A stretch of DNA of 8,750 nt from an uncultured Bacteroidales bacterium. Its GTDB lineage: Bacteria > Bacteroidota > Bacteroidia > Bacteroidales > F082. Under the pieces are notes generated by a model. The model had not been told where the DNA came from and made no database searches. It saw nothing but the letters and a program-made list of their open reading frames with translations. This document shows, one piece after another, positions 1 through 5,722 of this stretch. Positions within the stretch are counted from its first letter, which is position 1. Each line of letters begins with the position of its first letter. Location: NCBI GenBank assembly GCA_937877465.1, contig CALFIT010000106.1, positions 1-8,750 of the forward strand. Reading direction: 5' to 3'. The translations under genes were made by a program, and so were the position numbers.

Positions 1-63
1 GGTCATTTGCATTTCGATCACTTCAGCCTTGGGGGCTTCGTACATTTTGTTCATCTTTTTCAT
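1..63 (-). CDS. Short Lys/Met-rich protein, 5' part only (candidate precursor peptide)
   Basis: An ATG at 63-61 opens a frame that stays open for 21 codons to the window edge, reading MKKMNKMYEAPK followed by AEVIEMQMT. It is therefore a partial gene, with its C-terminus outside the window. Short Bacteroidales proteins that begin MKK..Y.(A/S)PK and continue with an acidic/hydrophobic 'xEVIEM' stretch are a recognisable but functionally uncharacterised type, and many are followed by a Gly/Ser-rich or Cys-containing tail. It lies on the same strand as, and 122 bases downstream of, the kinase-peptidase-PqqD-nucleotidyltransferase genes, and it has its own TAnnTTTG promoter. This suggests a separately and more strongly expressed substrate peptide for that cassette. 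The start is preceded by an A-rich leader with no Shine-Dalgarno, which is normal for this phylum. No signal peptide is visible in the part seen. The reading frame is well supported; the precursor role is inference. Confidence 0.6.
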   Translation of the reverse strand, partial: MKKMNKMYEAPKAEVIEMQMT

Positions 64-147
64 TTTTGTTCTTTTTTTAGGTTAGACTATTTGTTTGTTA
101 TTGTATTCCTTATTCGATTGTGTTTCATTGAGTTCACAATTCGGCTG

Positions 148-174
148 CAAAATTAGCAAAATAATTCATACAAA
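148..174 (-). promoter_or_regulatory. Bacteroidota-type promoter for the short peptide gene
   Basis: Read on the minus strand, a perfect -7 box TAATTTTG lies at 155-148. A TTTG at 174-171 could be the -33 box, although the 15-base spacer is a few bases shorter than the usual 17-23. A run of nine T (A9 on the plus strand, 177-185) sits directly upstream, between the nucleotidyltransferase stop codon and the -33 box. It could act as an UP-like A-tract or as the U-tract of a weak terminator, but no GC-rich stem precedes it. Transcription would start near 140, giving a leader of about 75-80 bases before the ATG at 63. Confidence 0.6.
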
Positions 175-185
175 TGAAAAAAAAA

Positions 186-1292
186 TCAATTTTTGCCAAA
201 TTTTCCAAAACTATTCTTCAAGGCGGCACCCATTTCGCGGAAAGCGGCCTCGGGAAACACCCTTGCGCGGTAGGCGAAATCGACGAAAATGCCCACGGCG
301 GAATGGAGCTTGCGCATGACACCGGCCTTGCGGGGCTTGCTGCGCTTGAAGCTGCTCTTGCGCCCGAAGTTGCCCGTCGCCATAATGCGCCTATAGAGCC
401 TTTGCGCCCTGCGCCGGCAGCGCACGTCGTAGAAAGGCATCTCGGCTTCGGGCAGGCCTAAGCGCTCCACCATGAGGTAACCGAAGGTCTGCCAAGGCTG
501 CATGAGGTGCATGTCTTCGAGCCATTGGCGCAGCTTGTCGGTGTCGAGAAGGCCGTGGTAGGCGTGGAGCGTCATGGCCACGTCGGTCACCTGCCGCCAG
601 CCCACGCCGGTGGTCAGGAAGTGGTGCCAGGCATGGAAGAAGGTGAAGAACACCTGAAACTCGTTGGAGGGCACCGTCAGCGCGAAGCCCTCGAAATCGA
701 CCTGTCGGGGATGTTGGAGCAGGCCGTCGCTCTCGATGGCGGAATAGCGTTCGCGTTCCTTGCCTTCGGCCACGTCGGCGCTGACGCGATGGATCTCCAT
801 GGGATAGCCGCCAAACTCGATGTTGTAGTGGCGTCCCACGTCCACCTCCTCGCCCCAGTTGTAGCCTCCAGGCAGGGTGCGCAGCAAGGCGCAGGCCTCG
901 TGGAAACGGTCGACCCCCACGAAGAGGTCGATGTCGCCAAACTGCCGCAGGTTGGGGTTGGGATAGAGCAAGGCCAAGCCGAAGCCCTTGAGCAGCACCG
1001 GCTCGATGCCGTGCTCGCGGAGCAGCTTCACCGCCGCGAGCAGGATCTGCTTCAGGCGCATGTGATGGACGAGGTTGCCGCGCATGGCCGACTGCATCTT
1101 GGCGAGCACCGGCTGCGGCGGTCGGGCGTCGCCCGCCAGCTGCGAGGCCGTGCCGCCAATCAGCGCACCCATGTCGTGGTGGTTGGCGATCTTGAGCACC
1201 GCTTCCCAGTCGAAAGGCTCGTCGGTAGCGACGGGCTTGTCCCACAAGGCGGCTTGGAGCAGGGCGAAATATTGGGTTTCGGGAGTCGACAT
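186..1292 (-). CDS. Nucleotidyltransferase family protein (NTP_transf_5 type)
   Basis: This 368-residue protein is of the NTP_transf_5 nucleotidyltransferase type. The core motif LLKGFGLALLY..P..R.FGDIDLFV spans about residues 100-125, with the two metal-binding aspartates at D120 and D122 and a likely third acidic residue at E166 in MEIHR. A second conserved block, HHFLTTGVGWRQVTDVAM, covers about 223-240. The C-terminal 70 residues are strongly basic. Homologues occur beside PqqD-like proteins and HPr-kinase-like kinases in lasso-peptide and related peptide clusters, where they are thought to modify the peptide or a phosphate on it; the substrate here is unknown. The frame is open upstream to a TTG at 1304 abutting the PqqD stop, but the ATG at 1292, preceded by AAGG, is the better start and leaves a 12-base gap. 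It is the last gene of the four-gene unit. The family call is strong; the role is inferred from context. Confidence 0.85.
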   Translation of the reverse strand: MSTPETQYFALLQAALWDKPVATDEPFDWEAVLKIANHHDMGALIGGTASQLAGDARPPQPVLAKMQSAMRGNLVHHMRLKQILLAAVKLLREHGIEPVLLKGFGLALLYPNPNLRQFGDIDLFVGVDRFHEACALLRTLPGGYNWGEEVDVGRHYNIEFGGYPMEIHRVSADVAEGKERERYSAIESDGLLQHPRQVDFEGFALTVPSNEFQVFFTFFHAWHHFLTTGVGWRQVTDVAMTLHAYHGLLDTDKLRQWLEDMHLMQPWQTFGYLMVERLGLPEAEMPFYDVRCRRRAQRLYRRIMATGNFGRKSSFKRSKPRKAGVMRKLHSAVGIFVDFAYRARVFPEAAFREMGAALKNSFGKFGKN

Positions 1293-1304
1293 ACACCTTA
1301 TCAA

Positions 1305-1574
1305 TTAATGCTCGATGATGCCGGCGGATTGCCAGGTGTCGAGGAGGGCGGCCACGTCGGTTTCGGCCACTTCCTGCGTGATGCCGTATTCGTCGACCAA
1401 GAGCTTGGCCAAGGTGTCGGCGTCGAAATCCTTGCCTTCGACCGACTGCCAGAGGAAGGCTGCCGACGCATTCAGCGAAATCATGCGGCTGAAGTCGACC
1501 GCCTCAAGCCCTTCGGCCACGAGGATGAACTCCTGACCCAAAGGACGCAACGAAAAACCTTTTCTTGTCTTCAT
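1305..1574 (-). CDS. PqqD family protein (RRE-like peptide-binding protein)
   Basis: This 89-residue protein has the full length and pattern of a stand-alone PqqD-like RiPP recognition element. It has an N-terminal beta region (KGFSLRPLGQEFILVAEG, about 5-22), the hallmark SLNASAAFLWQ block (about 33-43), then helices in which acidic and hydrophobic residues alternate (DADTLAKLLVDEYGI, and TDVAALLDTWQSAGII near the end). PqqD proteins bind the leader of a ribosomal peptide and present it to modifying enzymes; lasso-peptide B1 proteins belong to the same fold. No radical SAM partner or pyrroloquinoline quinone gene is in the window, so PQQ synthesis is not implied. The gene starts 11 bases after the peptidase stop and ends 12 bases before the nucleotidyltransferase ATG, so it is surely cotranscribed. 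The family call is confident; the bound peptide is unknown, and the small gene at 1-63 is the nearest candidate. Confidence 0.9.
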   Translation of the reverse strand: MKTRKGFSLRPLGQEFILVAEGLEAVDFSRMISLNASAAFLWQSVEGKDFDADTLAKLLVDEYGITQEVAETDVAALLDTWQSAGIIEH

Positions 1575-1585
1575 ATCTTATTGTA

Positions 1586-2029
1586 TTATAATGGTTTGCC
1601 AAATAACTTACGCCATTTCCGACGAAACTTCAGCAGATACCGTCTGACGGGCAGCAAATGTCGCCAGAGCCTGCCTTTCGTGGGCTTGCGGCGACGTCCA
1701 TCGGGCGAAACGATTTCAATCACCGTGCCACACACCTCCGCCTTGTCGCCTTGCTCGACGCCCTTCAAGTTGCCGTCGCCCATCAGCGTGACCTTCGTCC
1801 CTTCGACGGCGATGACGCGATGCAAGACATAACGACCGCCAAACCGCGCCAGCACGATGTCGCCCACTTCCACCGTCGCCCGACGGCGCAACACCACCGA
1901 GTCGTGGTCGCCGTGGATGAAAGGCAACATGCTGTTGCCCTTCGGGACCAATGCCACGTCGCGCCCTTGGGCGAGCAGGCGGGTCACCTCGTTGAGCAAC
2001 ACGTCGTTGGGGAGGACGACCTTTTCCAT
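1586..2029 (-). CDS. S24/S26 family peptidase, signal-peptidase-like, no membrane anchor
   Basis: This 147-residue protein contains the signal-peptidase/LexA-type catalytic core: the serine box PKGNSMLPFI (S33), the box VGDIVLARF (about 55-63), the LHRVI box (H70) and the MGDGN box (D85). A His at the second position, rather than Lys, resembles the archaeal/ER/SipW-type Ser-His signal peptidases. Unlike those enzymes, it has no N-terminal transmembrane segment, because the catalytic Ser comes at residue 33. Residues from about 110 to the end form a very basic tail (RRRKPTKGRLW, then RRYLLKFRRKWRKLF) that could be an amphipathic membrane- or peptide-binding helix. Its ATG overlaps the kinase stop codon by one base (TGATG), indicating translational coupling. 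In this context it is a candidate processing protease for the small peptide. An S24-type self-cleaving regulator is less likely, because no DNA-binding domain is present. Confidence 0.85.
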   Translation of the reverse strand: MEKVVLPNDVLLNEVTRLLAQGRDVALVPKGNSMLPFIHGDHDSVVLRRRATVEVGDIVLARFGGRYVLHRVIAVEGTKVTLMGDGNLKGVEQGDKAEVCGTVIEIVSPDGRRRKPTKGRLWRHLLPVRRYLLKFRRKWRKLFGKPL

Positions 2030-2898
2030 CAGTGCGCGACCGTGTTAAAGCACAGGAAGGCCGCCTCCGCATCGGGCAGGCACTCCAAGCCATAGCAAGG
2101 CACCGTGCTCACCACCTTCTCGTTGGTGGCATGAAGCCCGTCGGCCATCTCCTTGATGAAACGATAGCCAGAGAACGACACATACATTGCGGCGTAGGAC
2201 TCCACTATCGAGAGCCGCCGTATCTTGTTCGCTTTGGCCTGATGCAGGTCGACGATAGCCCCTACCGGGGCGTTGAGGTTGCGGTAGCAAGGCGTCTTGC
2301 CGCTCCAAGGCGAGCCGTAGACGCGCACCGTGCCGTCGTCGCCGACGCGCAGCACCGGATTGTCGTCGTTGAGCAGTTCACAGCCCTCTATATTATTGAT
2401 CCACAGCTGGCTATGTGTGCTCTTGCCCGTACCGCTCTTGCCCAAAAAGAGATAGCCTTTGCCGTCCTTCAGCGTCACCGAAGCGTGCATGAGCAGCGTG
2501 TTTTTGCGTGCCGTGGCGAAGGCAAACATCAGCATCATCACCGTGTGGAGCGAGAACCTCATGCTGCCGAGCACGCGGAACTGTGCCTTACGGAAGGCCT
2601 TGTCGGTAATCATGTAGGCCCTGACGGGCGCGTCCATCATGGGTGCCATCTCCATCAGCCATTGACCCTGCCATTCGTAAAGCTCGATGCGCGGCTGGGA
2701 CGGCGACTCGCAACTCACCGTCACCTTCTGCTTGTCGTGGGTGTCGGGCATGGCGTCAACCATCTCGGCTACAAAAATGCTATCGCCCTCATCCTCAGAC
2801 ATGAAAGGCTCGTAGGAAGCCATCTCCTTCCAAGCCAAATGATGCTCAGGCATGACGACATCGAACCTGTGACCGGCAACTAAAAACGTTCTCTTCAT
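2029..2898 (-). CDS. HPr kinase/PEPCK-like P-loop kinase
   Basis: Starting at the ATG at 2898 the protein has 289 residues. The first ~110 are a divergent N-terminal domain with no recognised motif. The rest is an HPr-kinase C-terminal-like domain: LLMHASV (H138), Walker A GKSGTGKST (153-161), LLNDDNPV with the paired aspartates D178-D179, and GSPWSGK (195-201). Such proteins are often labelled 'phosphoenolpyruvate carboxykinase' by automatic pipelines, but the size and motifs fit the HPrK-like family. In some lasso-peptide clusters a homologue phosphorylates the C-terminal serine of the precursor, so a peptide kinase role is reasonable here; the substrate is not shown. The frame continues upstream for 80 codons to a possible start at 3138, but that stretch runs through the promoter region and into lnt and is not protein-like. 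It is the first gene of the cassette and overlaps the peptidase gene by one base. Confidence 0.85.
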   Translation of the reverse strand: MKRTFLVAGHRFDVVMPEHHLAWKEMASYEPFMSEDEGDSIFVAEMVDAMPDTHDKQKVTVSCESPSQPRIELYEWQGQWLMEMAPMMDAPVRAYMITDKAFRKAQFRVLGSMRFSLHTVMMLMFAFATARKNTLLMHASVTLKDGKGYLFLGKSGTGKSTHSQLWINNIEGCELLNDDNPVLRVGDDGTVRVYGSPWSGKTPCYRNLNAPVGAIVDLHQAKANKIRRLSIVESYAAMYVSFSGYRFIKEMADGLHATNEKVVSTVPCYGLECLPDAEAAFLCFNTVAH

Positions 2899-2914
2899 CG
2901 GACAAAAATTTGCG

Positions 2915-2922
2915 CAAAGATA
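2915..2922 (-). promoter_or_regulatory. -7 box of the kinase-peptidase-PqqD-NTase unit
   Basis: TATCTTTG, a perfect match to the Bacteroidota TAnnTTTG -7 consensus, lies 16 bases upstream of the kinase ATG on the minus strand. No convincing -33 TTTG is found at the expected distance, where the heptamer repeat lies instead. The leader would be only about ten bases, which is common in this phylum. Confidence 0.5.
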
Positions 2923-2928
2923 GGAATT

Positions 2929-2965
2929 ATTGTTGATTGTTGAATTGTTGCATGTTGATTTGTTG
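2929..2965. repeat. Degenerate heptamer tandem repeat (ATTGTTG)n between divergent promoters
   Basis: Five near-tandem copies are present on the plus strand: ATTGTTG (2929-2935), ATTGTTG (2936-2942), one extra A, ATTGTTG (2944-2950), CATGTTG (2951-2957) and ATTTGTTG (2958-2965). The array lies between the minus-strand -7 box at 2915-2922 and the plus-strand -7 box at 2993-3000, where the -33 elements of both promoters would be expected or just beyond. Confidence 0.7.
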
Positions 2966-2992
2966 AAAAAAGCGGGAAAAAGAGATTTTCCG

Positions 2993-3000
2993 TATTTTTG
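2993..3000 (+). promoter_or_regulatory. -7 box of the lnt-dus operon
   Basis: TATTTTTG matches TAnnTTTG and ends 20 bases before the lnt ATG. The nearest TTG/TTTG upstream (2959-2965, inside the heptamer repeat) is 27-30 bases away, longer than the usual spacer, so the -33 element is weak or displaced. Confidence 0.5.
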
Positions 3001-3020
3001 CGCGAAATTTTGGAAACGAC

Positions 3021-4688
3021 ATGAACAAATCGAGAAAAGGACACAAGGTTGCGGGAAACGAGACGCGAGGCAACCGCACCTATAATATATTAATGGCCAT
3101 CCTTTGCGGCGGATTGCTGGCGGCGGCTTGGCCGACATGGGGCTTTGCGCCCTTGGCCTTCATCGGCTTCGTGCCGCTGCTGCTCTTGGAAGACCGCATC
3201 GCGCACGGCGAGCGGGGCAAGCTGTTCTGGCTGTCGTTTCTCGCCTTCATGGTGTGGAACGTGGCCACGGTGTGGTGGGTTTGGAACGCCACACCTGCCG
3301 CAATCCTCGCTTGGGCACTCAACGCGCTCTTCATGGCCACGGTGTTCAACCTGTTCCACCTCACGAAGAAAAAGGTGTGCAACAACGCTTGGGGCAACTT
3401 CTTCCTCATCCCCTACTGGATGGCCTTCGAGCTGCTCACCTACCATTGGTCACTCAAGTTCCCATGGCTCAACCTTGGCAACGTGTTCTCTACCTGCCAC
3501 AGTTGGGTACAGTGGTACGAATACACGGGCGTGGCCGGCGGAACGCTCTGGGTATTGCTTGTCAATATTCTGATTGTCAACATCTTAATACTACTCAAAG
3601 AGCATCGGTCCAAGGCTGCCTTCGGACAGATAGGCGTGGCTGTGGTAATACTTGTCGTACCCATCGTCATAAGCAAGCACATCTACAACCACTATGAGGA
3701 ACAGGGCGAAGACGTGGAAGTCGTCGTGGTGCAGCAGAACTGCGACCCGTGGAACGAACAATTTGACGCCAAGTTCTACGACGAGGTGATTCAGAACAAC
3801 ATCAATTATTCGCTGCCTTTGGTGACGCCCAACACGCGGTTCATCGTCAGCAGCGAGTCGGCCATACAGGAAGGCATCTGGCTGCACGAGGTGGACCAGG
3901 CCAAAGCCCTCAACACCCTGCATGATTACGTCAGCCGTTTCCCGCAGACCGCCTTCGTCATCGGCGGGACGACCTACGAATTTGTGCCCAAAGGCATGGA
4001 AGACGACTTCCCCGCCCGACCTATTGGCAACGGCTATTTCTATTATTGCCACAACTCGGCCCTGCTCATCGACTCGGTGGATTTGCAGCACCGCAACAAG
4101 TCGCAGCTCACGCCGGCGGTGGAGGCCATCCCCGAATGGATGGGCTTCCTGAAGAACTTCAGCCTCACGATGGGCATCGCCCGAGGCACCCTGAAGACCG
4201 ACCCCGAAGCCAAGGTGATGACCTTTGGCGAGCACAAGGTGGGCGTGCCGATTTGCTATGAGTCCGCCTTTGGCGAATACGTCGGCTCGTTCTGCAAGAA
4301 AGGCGCCGACCTCATCTTCGTCATCACCAACGACGGCTGGTGGGGCCACACGCCCGGCTACCGTCAGCACTTCGACTTCTCGAAGCTGCGGGCCATCGAA
4401 TGCCGCCGCTGCATCGCCCGCTCGGCCAACACAGGTCGCTCGGGATTCTTCAACCAGCGCGGCGACGTGCTGCAACAGACCCATTACTGGGTGCCCGACG
4501 CCATCCGCGAGACCCTGAAAGCCAACACGAAAGTGACCTTCTACGCCCGGCACGGCGACTACCTCAGCCGCATCGCGGTGTATCTCACCTTCGTGCTGCT
4601 CATCACTTGGGGCGCCGTGAGCCTCATCAAGTGGAACAGGTCGGGAGAGAAGCCCGCCAAGAAAACCGCCAAGCGCAAAAAGAAATGA
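3021..4688 (+). CDS. lnt: Apolipoprotein N-acyltransferase
   Basis: This 555-residue inner-membrane enzyme adds the third acyl chain to the N-terminal cysteine of diacylated lipoproteins, the last step of lipoprotein maturation. The N-terminal half is a set of membrane segments (about 22-56, 68-90, 92-115, 125-142, 172-193 and 203-219). The periplasmic nitrilase-like domain follows (about 231-510), and a final membrane helix (515-537) leads into a lysine-rich cytosolic tail. The expected Glu-Lys-Cys triad is present: E279 in VSSESAI, K360 in RNKSQLTP and C412 in GVPICYESAFGE; the conserved VITNDGWWG follows at 434-442. Length and order are normal for a full Lnt, so it should be active. The start is the ATG 20 bases after a -7 box. 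The stop codon overlaps the start of the dihydrouridine synthase gene (ATGA), so the two genes form an operon. It is transcribed divergently from the peptide-modification cassette. Confidence 0.95.
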   Translation: MNKSRKGHKVAGNETRGNRTYNILMAILCGGLLAAAWPTWGFAPLAFIGFVPLLLLEDRIAHGERGKLFWLSFLAFMVWNVATVWWVWNATPAAILAWALNALFMATVFNLFHLTKKKVCNNAWGNFFLIPYWMAFELLTYHWSLKFPWLNLGNVFSTCHSWVQWYEYTGVAGGTLWVLLVNILIVNILILLKEHRSKAAFGQIGVAVVILVVPIVISKHIYNHYEEQGEDVEVVVVQQNCDPWNEQFDAKFYDEVIQNNINYSLPLVTPNTRFIVSSESAIQEGIWLHEVDQAKALNTLHDYVSRFPQTAFVIGGTTYEFVPKGMEDDFPARPIGNGYFYYCHNSALLIDSVDLQHRNKSQLTPAVEAIPEWMGFLKNFSLTMGIARGTLKTDPEAKVMTFGEHKVGVPICYESAFGEYVGSFCKKGADLIFVITNDGWWGHTPGYRQHFDFSKLRAIECRRCIARSANTGRSGFFNQRGDVLQQTHYWVPDAIRETLKANTKVTFYARHGDYLSRIAVYLTFVLLITWGAVSLIKWNRSGEKPAKKTAKRKKK

Positions 4689-5674
4689 GCGAGCTGACGC
4701 TATCGTTAGGCCCCTTCCAAGGCATCACCGACGCGCCGTTCCGCAACGTGTTCAAGCGGCACTTCGGCGGCATCGACAAGTTCTACACGCCCTTTTTCAC
4801 CGGCATCCACAAGGAAGACCACGCCAAGAACCTGCAAACGGAGGAAATCAACCCAAGATGCAACGACGTTGAAACGCTTACGCCGCAAATCCTCAGCACC
4901 GACGCGGAGGAGATCTTGCGCTTCGCCAAGCAATGCAAGCAGTTGGGCTACAAGGAGATCAACCTCAACATGGGCTGTCCGTTCCCCCGCGTGGCCAACA
5001 AGCGGCGCGGCAGCGGACTCCTGCCCTACCCCGACATGGTGGAGGCGATGATGGAAAGGGTTTTCGAGGGCATCGGCGAGATGAAGTTCAGCGTGAAATG
5101 CCGCTTGGGGTACTTCAGCCCCGACGAAATCGAGTCCGTCATCCCGATTTTCAACAAGTATCCGTTGAGCGAACTCATCATCCACCCGCGCATCGGCAAG
5201 CAACTCTACAAAGGCGAGGCCGACGTGGAGCGGTTTGCGGCATTGATACCTTATATTAATGCGCCGTTGGTGTATAACGGGGACATTTTTTCGGTGGAGA
5301 GCTTTGGGCGGATTAATGGCATTATAAATAACGGCCCTTCGACAGGCTCAGGGGCCTTAATCAACCAATTCATGCTGGGGCGGGGGCTTTTGGCGAATCC
5401 GTTTTTGGCGGAGGACATTCGAGGGGGCGCGTGCCATGCGCCGGAACGGAAGGAGCGGCTGCACAACTATGTTCTCGACCTTTACGAGGACAGGTTGCGC
5501 CATGCTGGAGGCAGTCCGAAGGTACTCGGACGCATGAAAGAATTGTGGTCGTATATGATGAACGACTTCGAGAATCCGCAAGCCGTTTGGCGGAAAATCA
5601 AGAAGATCAACGCGCTGAAAGAATACGAAGAGGCGGTGGAGAGGATTTTCGGGGAGGAAAGAATCGTGATTTGA
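4685..5674 (+). CDS. tRNA-dihydrouridine synthase (Dus family)
   Basis: This 329-residue FMN enzyme should reduce specific uridines of tRNA to dihydrouridine using NADPH. It has the Dus TIM-barrel signature: an FMN-loop start LGPFQGITDAPFR (8-20), the catalytic cysteine in NLNMGCPFP (C98), a substrate/FMN lysine in SVKCRLG (K138), IIHPR (H167), YNGDIFS (197-203) and MLGRGLLANPF (230-240). A helical domain follows. It starts inside the lnt stop (ATGA overlap) and ends in AT-rich repeats with no clear terminator. Residues 217-224 (GPSTGSGA) are encoded by a 24-base GC-rich imperfect palindrome. As I recall the families, the NGD-to-MxGR distance is about ten residues longer than in E. coli DusB or DusC, so this looks like an in-frame repeat insertion in the loop before the last barrel strand. 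Codon choice also shifts from C-ending toward G/T-ending after about 5232. The subfamily (A, B or C) is not assigned. Confidence 0.92.
   Translation: MSELTLSLGPFQGITDAPFRNVFKRHFGGIDKFYTPFFTGIHKEDHAKNLQTEEINPRCNDVETLTPQILSTDAEEILRFAKQCKQLGYKEINLNMGCPFPRVANKRRGSGLLPYPDMVEAMMERVFEGIGEMKFSVKCRLGYFSPDEIESVIPIFNKYPLSELIIHPRIGKQLYKGEADVERFAALIPYINAPLVYNGDIFSVESFGRINGIINNGPSTGSGALINQFMLGRGLLANPFLAEDIRGGACHAPERKERLHNYVLDLYEDRLRHAGGSPKVLGRMKELWSYMMNDFENPQAVWRKIKKINALKEYEEAVERIFGEERIVI
5333..5356. repeat. GC-rich palindrome-like repeat inserted in the dus gene
   Basis: The 24-base element has arms GGCCC and GGGCC around the core TTCGACAGGCTCAG. It contains CCCTTCGACAGGCTCAGGG, a sequence I recall as a dispersed REP-like element in many bacterial genomes, usually in intergenic DNA. 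Here it begins exactly at a codon boundary, is 8 codons long and contains no stop, so the reading frame survives. It is flanked by similar AT-rich words (ATAAATAAC before, TTAATCAAC after), which could be target duplication. Confidence 0.65.
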
Positions 5675-5675
5675 G

Positions 5676-5722
5676 ATTTGAAATTTAAAATTCAAAATTC
5701 AAGATTTAAGATTTAAGATTTA
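5676..5722. repeat. AT-rich repeat downstream of dus
   Basis: The stretch is built from short alternating words (ATTTAAAATTCAA, ATTCAAGATTTAA, then AAGATTT iterated). It shares the 13-mers ATTTAAAATTCAA (5683-5695) and ATTCAAGATTTAA (5697-5709) with the rocD leader (8483-8502). This kind of sequence is common as a spacer in Bacteroidales genomes. No stem of terminator strength is visible. Confidence 0.6.

Noticed and set aside
171..195. Intrinsic terminator after the nucleotidyltransferase gene
   Set aside because: A U9 tract follows the stop codon, but only an A/T-paired stem with no GC core can be drawn, so termination is not supported.
1293..1304. TTG start for the nucleotidyltransferase, abutting the PqqD stop
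   Set aside because: An ATG four codons later (1292) is preceded by AAGG and fits better; the four extra residues add no family feature.
1305..1574. Pyrroloquinoline quinone biosynthesis
   Set aside because: Only a PqqD-like protein is present. The PqqA peptide pattern, PqqE radical SAM enzyme, PqqB and PqqC are not seen.
507..1832. Long plus-strand open frame (441 codons) opposite the nucleotidyltransferase and PqqD genes
   Set aside because: It is antisense to two recognised families, is rich in His/Gly/Val/Glu as expected from the complementary frame of GC-rich codons, and crosses the PqqD gene and part of the peptidase gene. No motif and no promoter are seen.
2032..2883. Plus-strand open frame (283 codons) opposite the kinase gene
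   Set aside because: It mirrors the kinase coding region almost exactly, is His/Arg-rich and has no recognisable domain.
1..2898. A complete lasso-peptide gene cluster
   Set aside because: No asparagine-synthetase-like cyclase and no transglutaminase-like leader protease are present in the window. Only recognition and tailoring-type genes are seen, so the lasso label is not supported.
2899..3138. 80-codon N-terminal extension of the kinase frame
   Set aside because: It runs through both predicted -7 boxes, the heptamer repeat and the start of lnt, and reads as Cys/Asn/Phe-rich non-protein sequence. The ATG at 2898 fits the promoter.
3591..4553. Minus-strand open frame (320 codons) opposite lnt
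   Set aside because: It is a shadow of lnt, whose catalytic residues and length are all intact; its composition is low in structure and rich in Val/Gly/His.
4340..4684. Upstream extension of the dihydrouridine synthase frame inside lnt
   Set aside because: The extension is His/Arg/Pro-rich shadow sequence; the family begins at the ATG at 4685, overlapping the lnt stop as in coupled genes.
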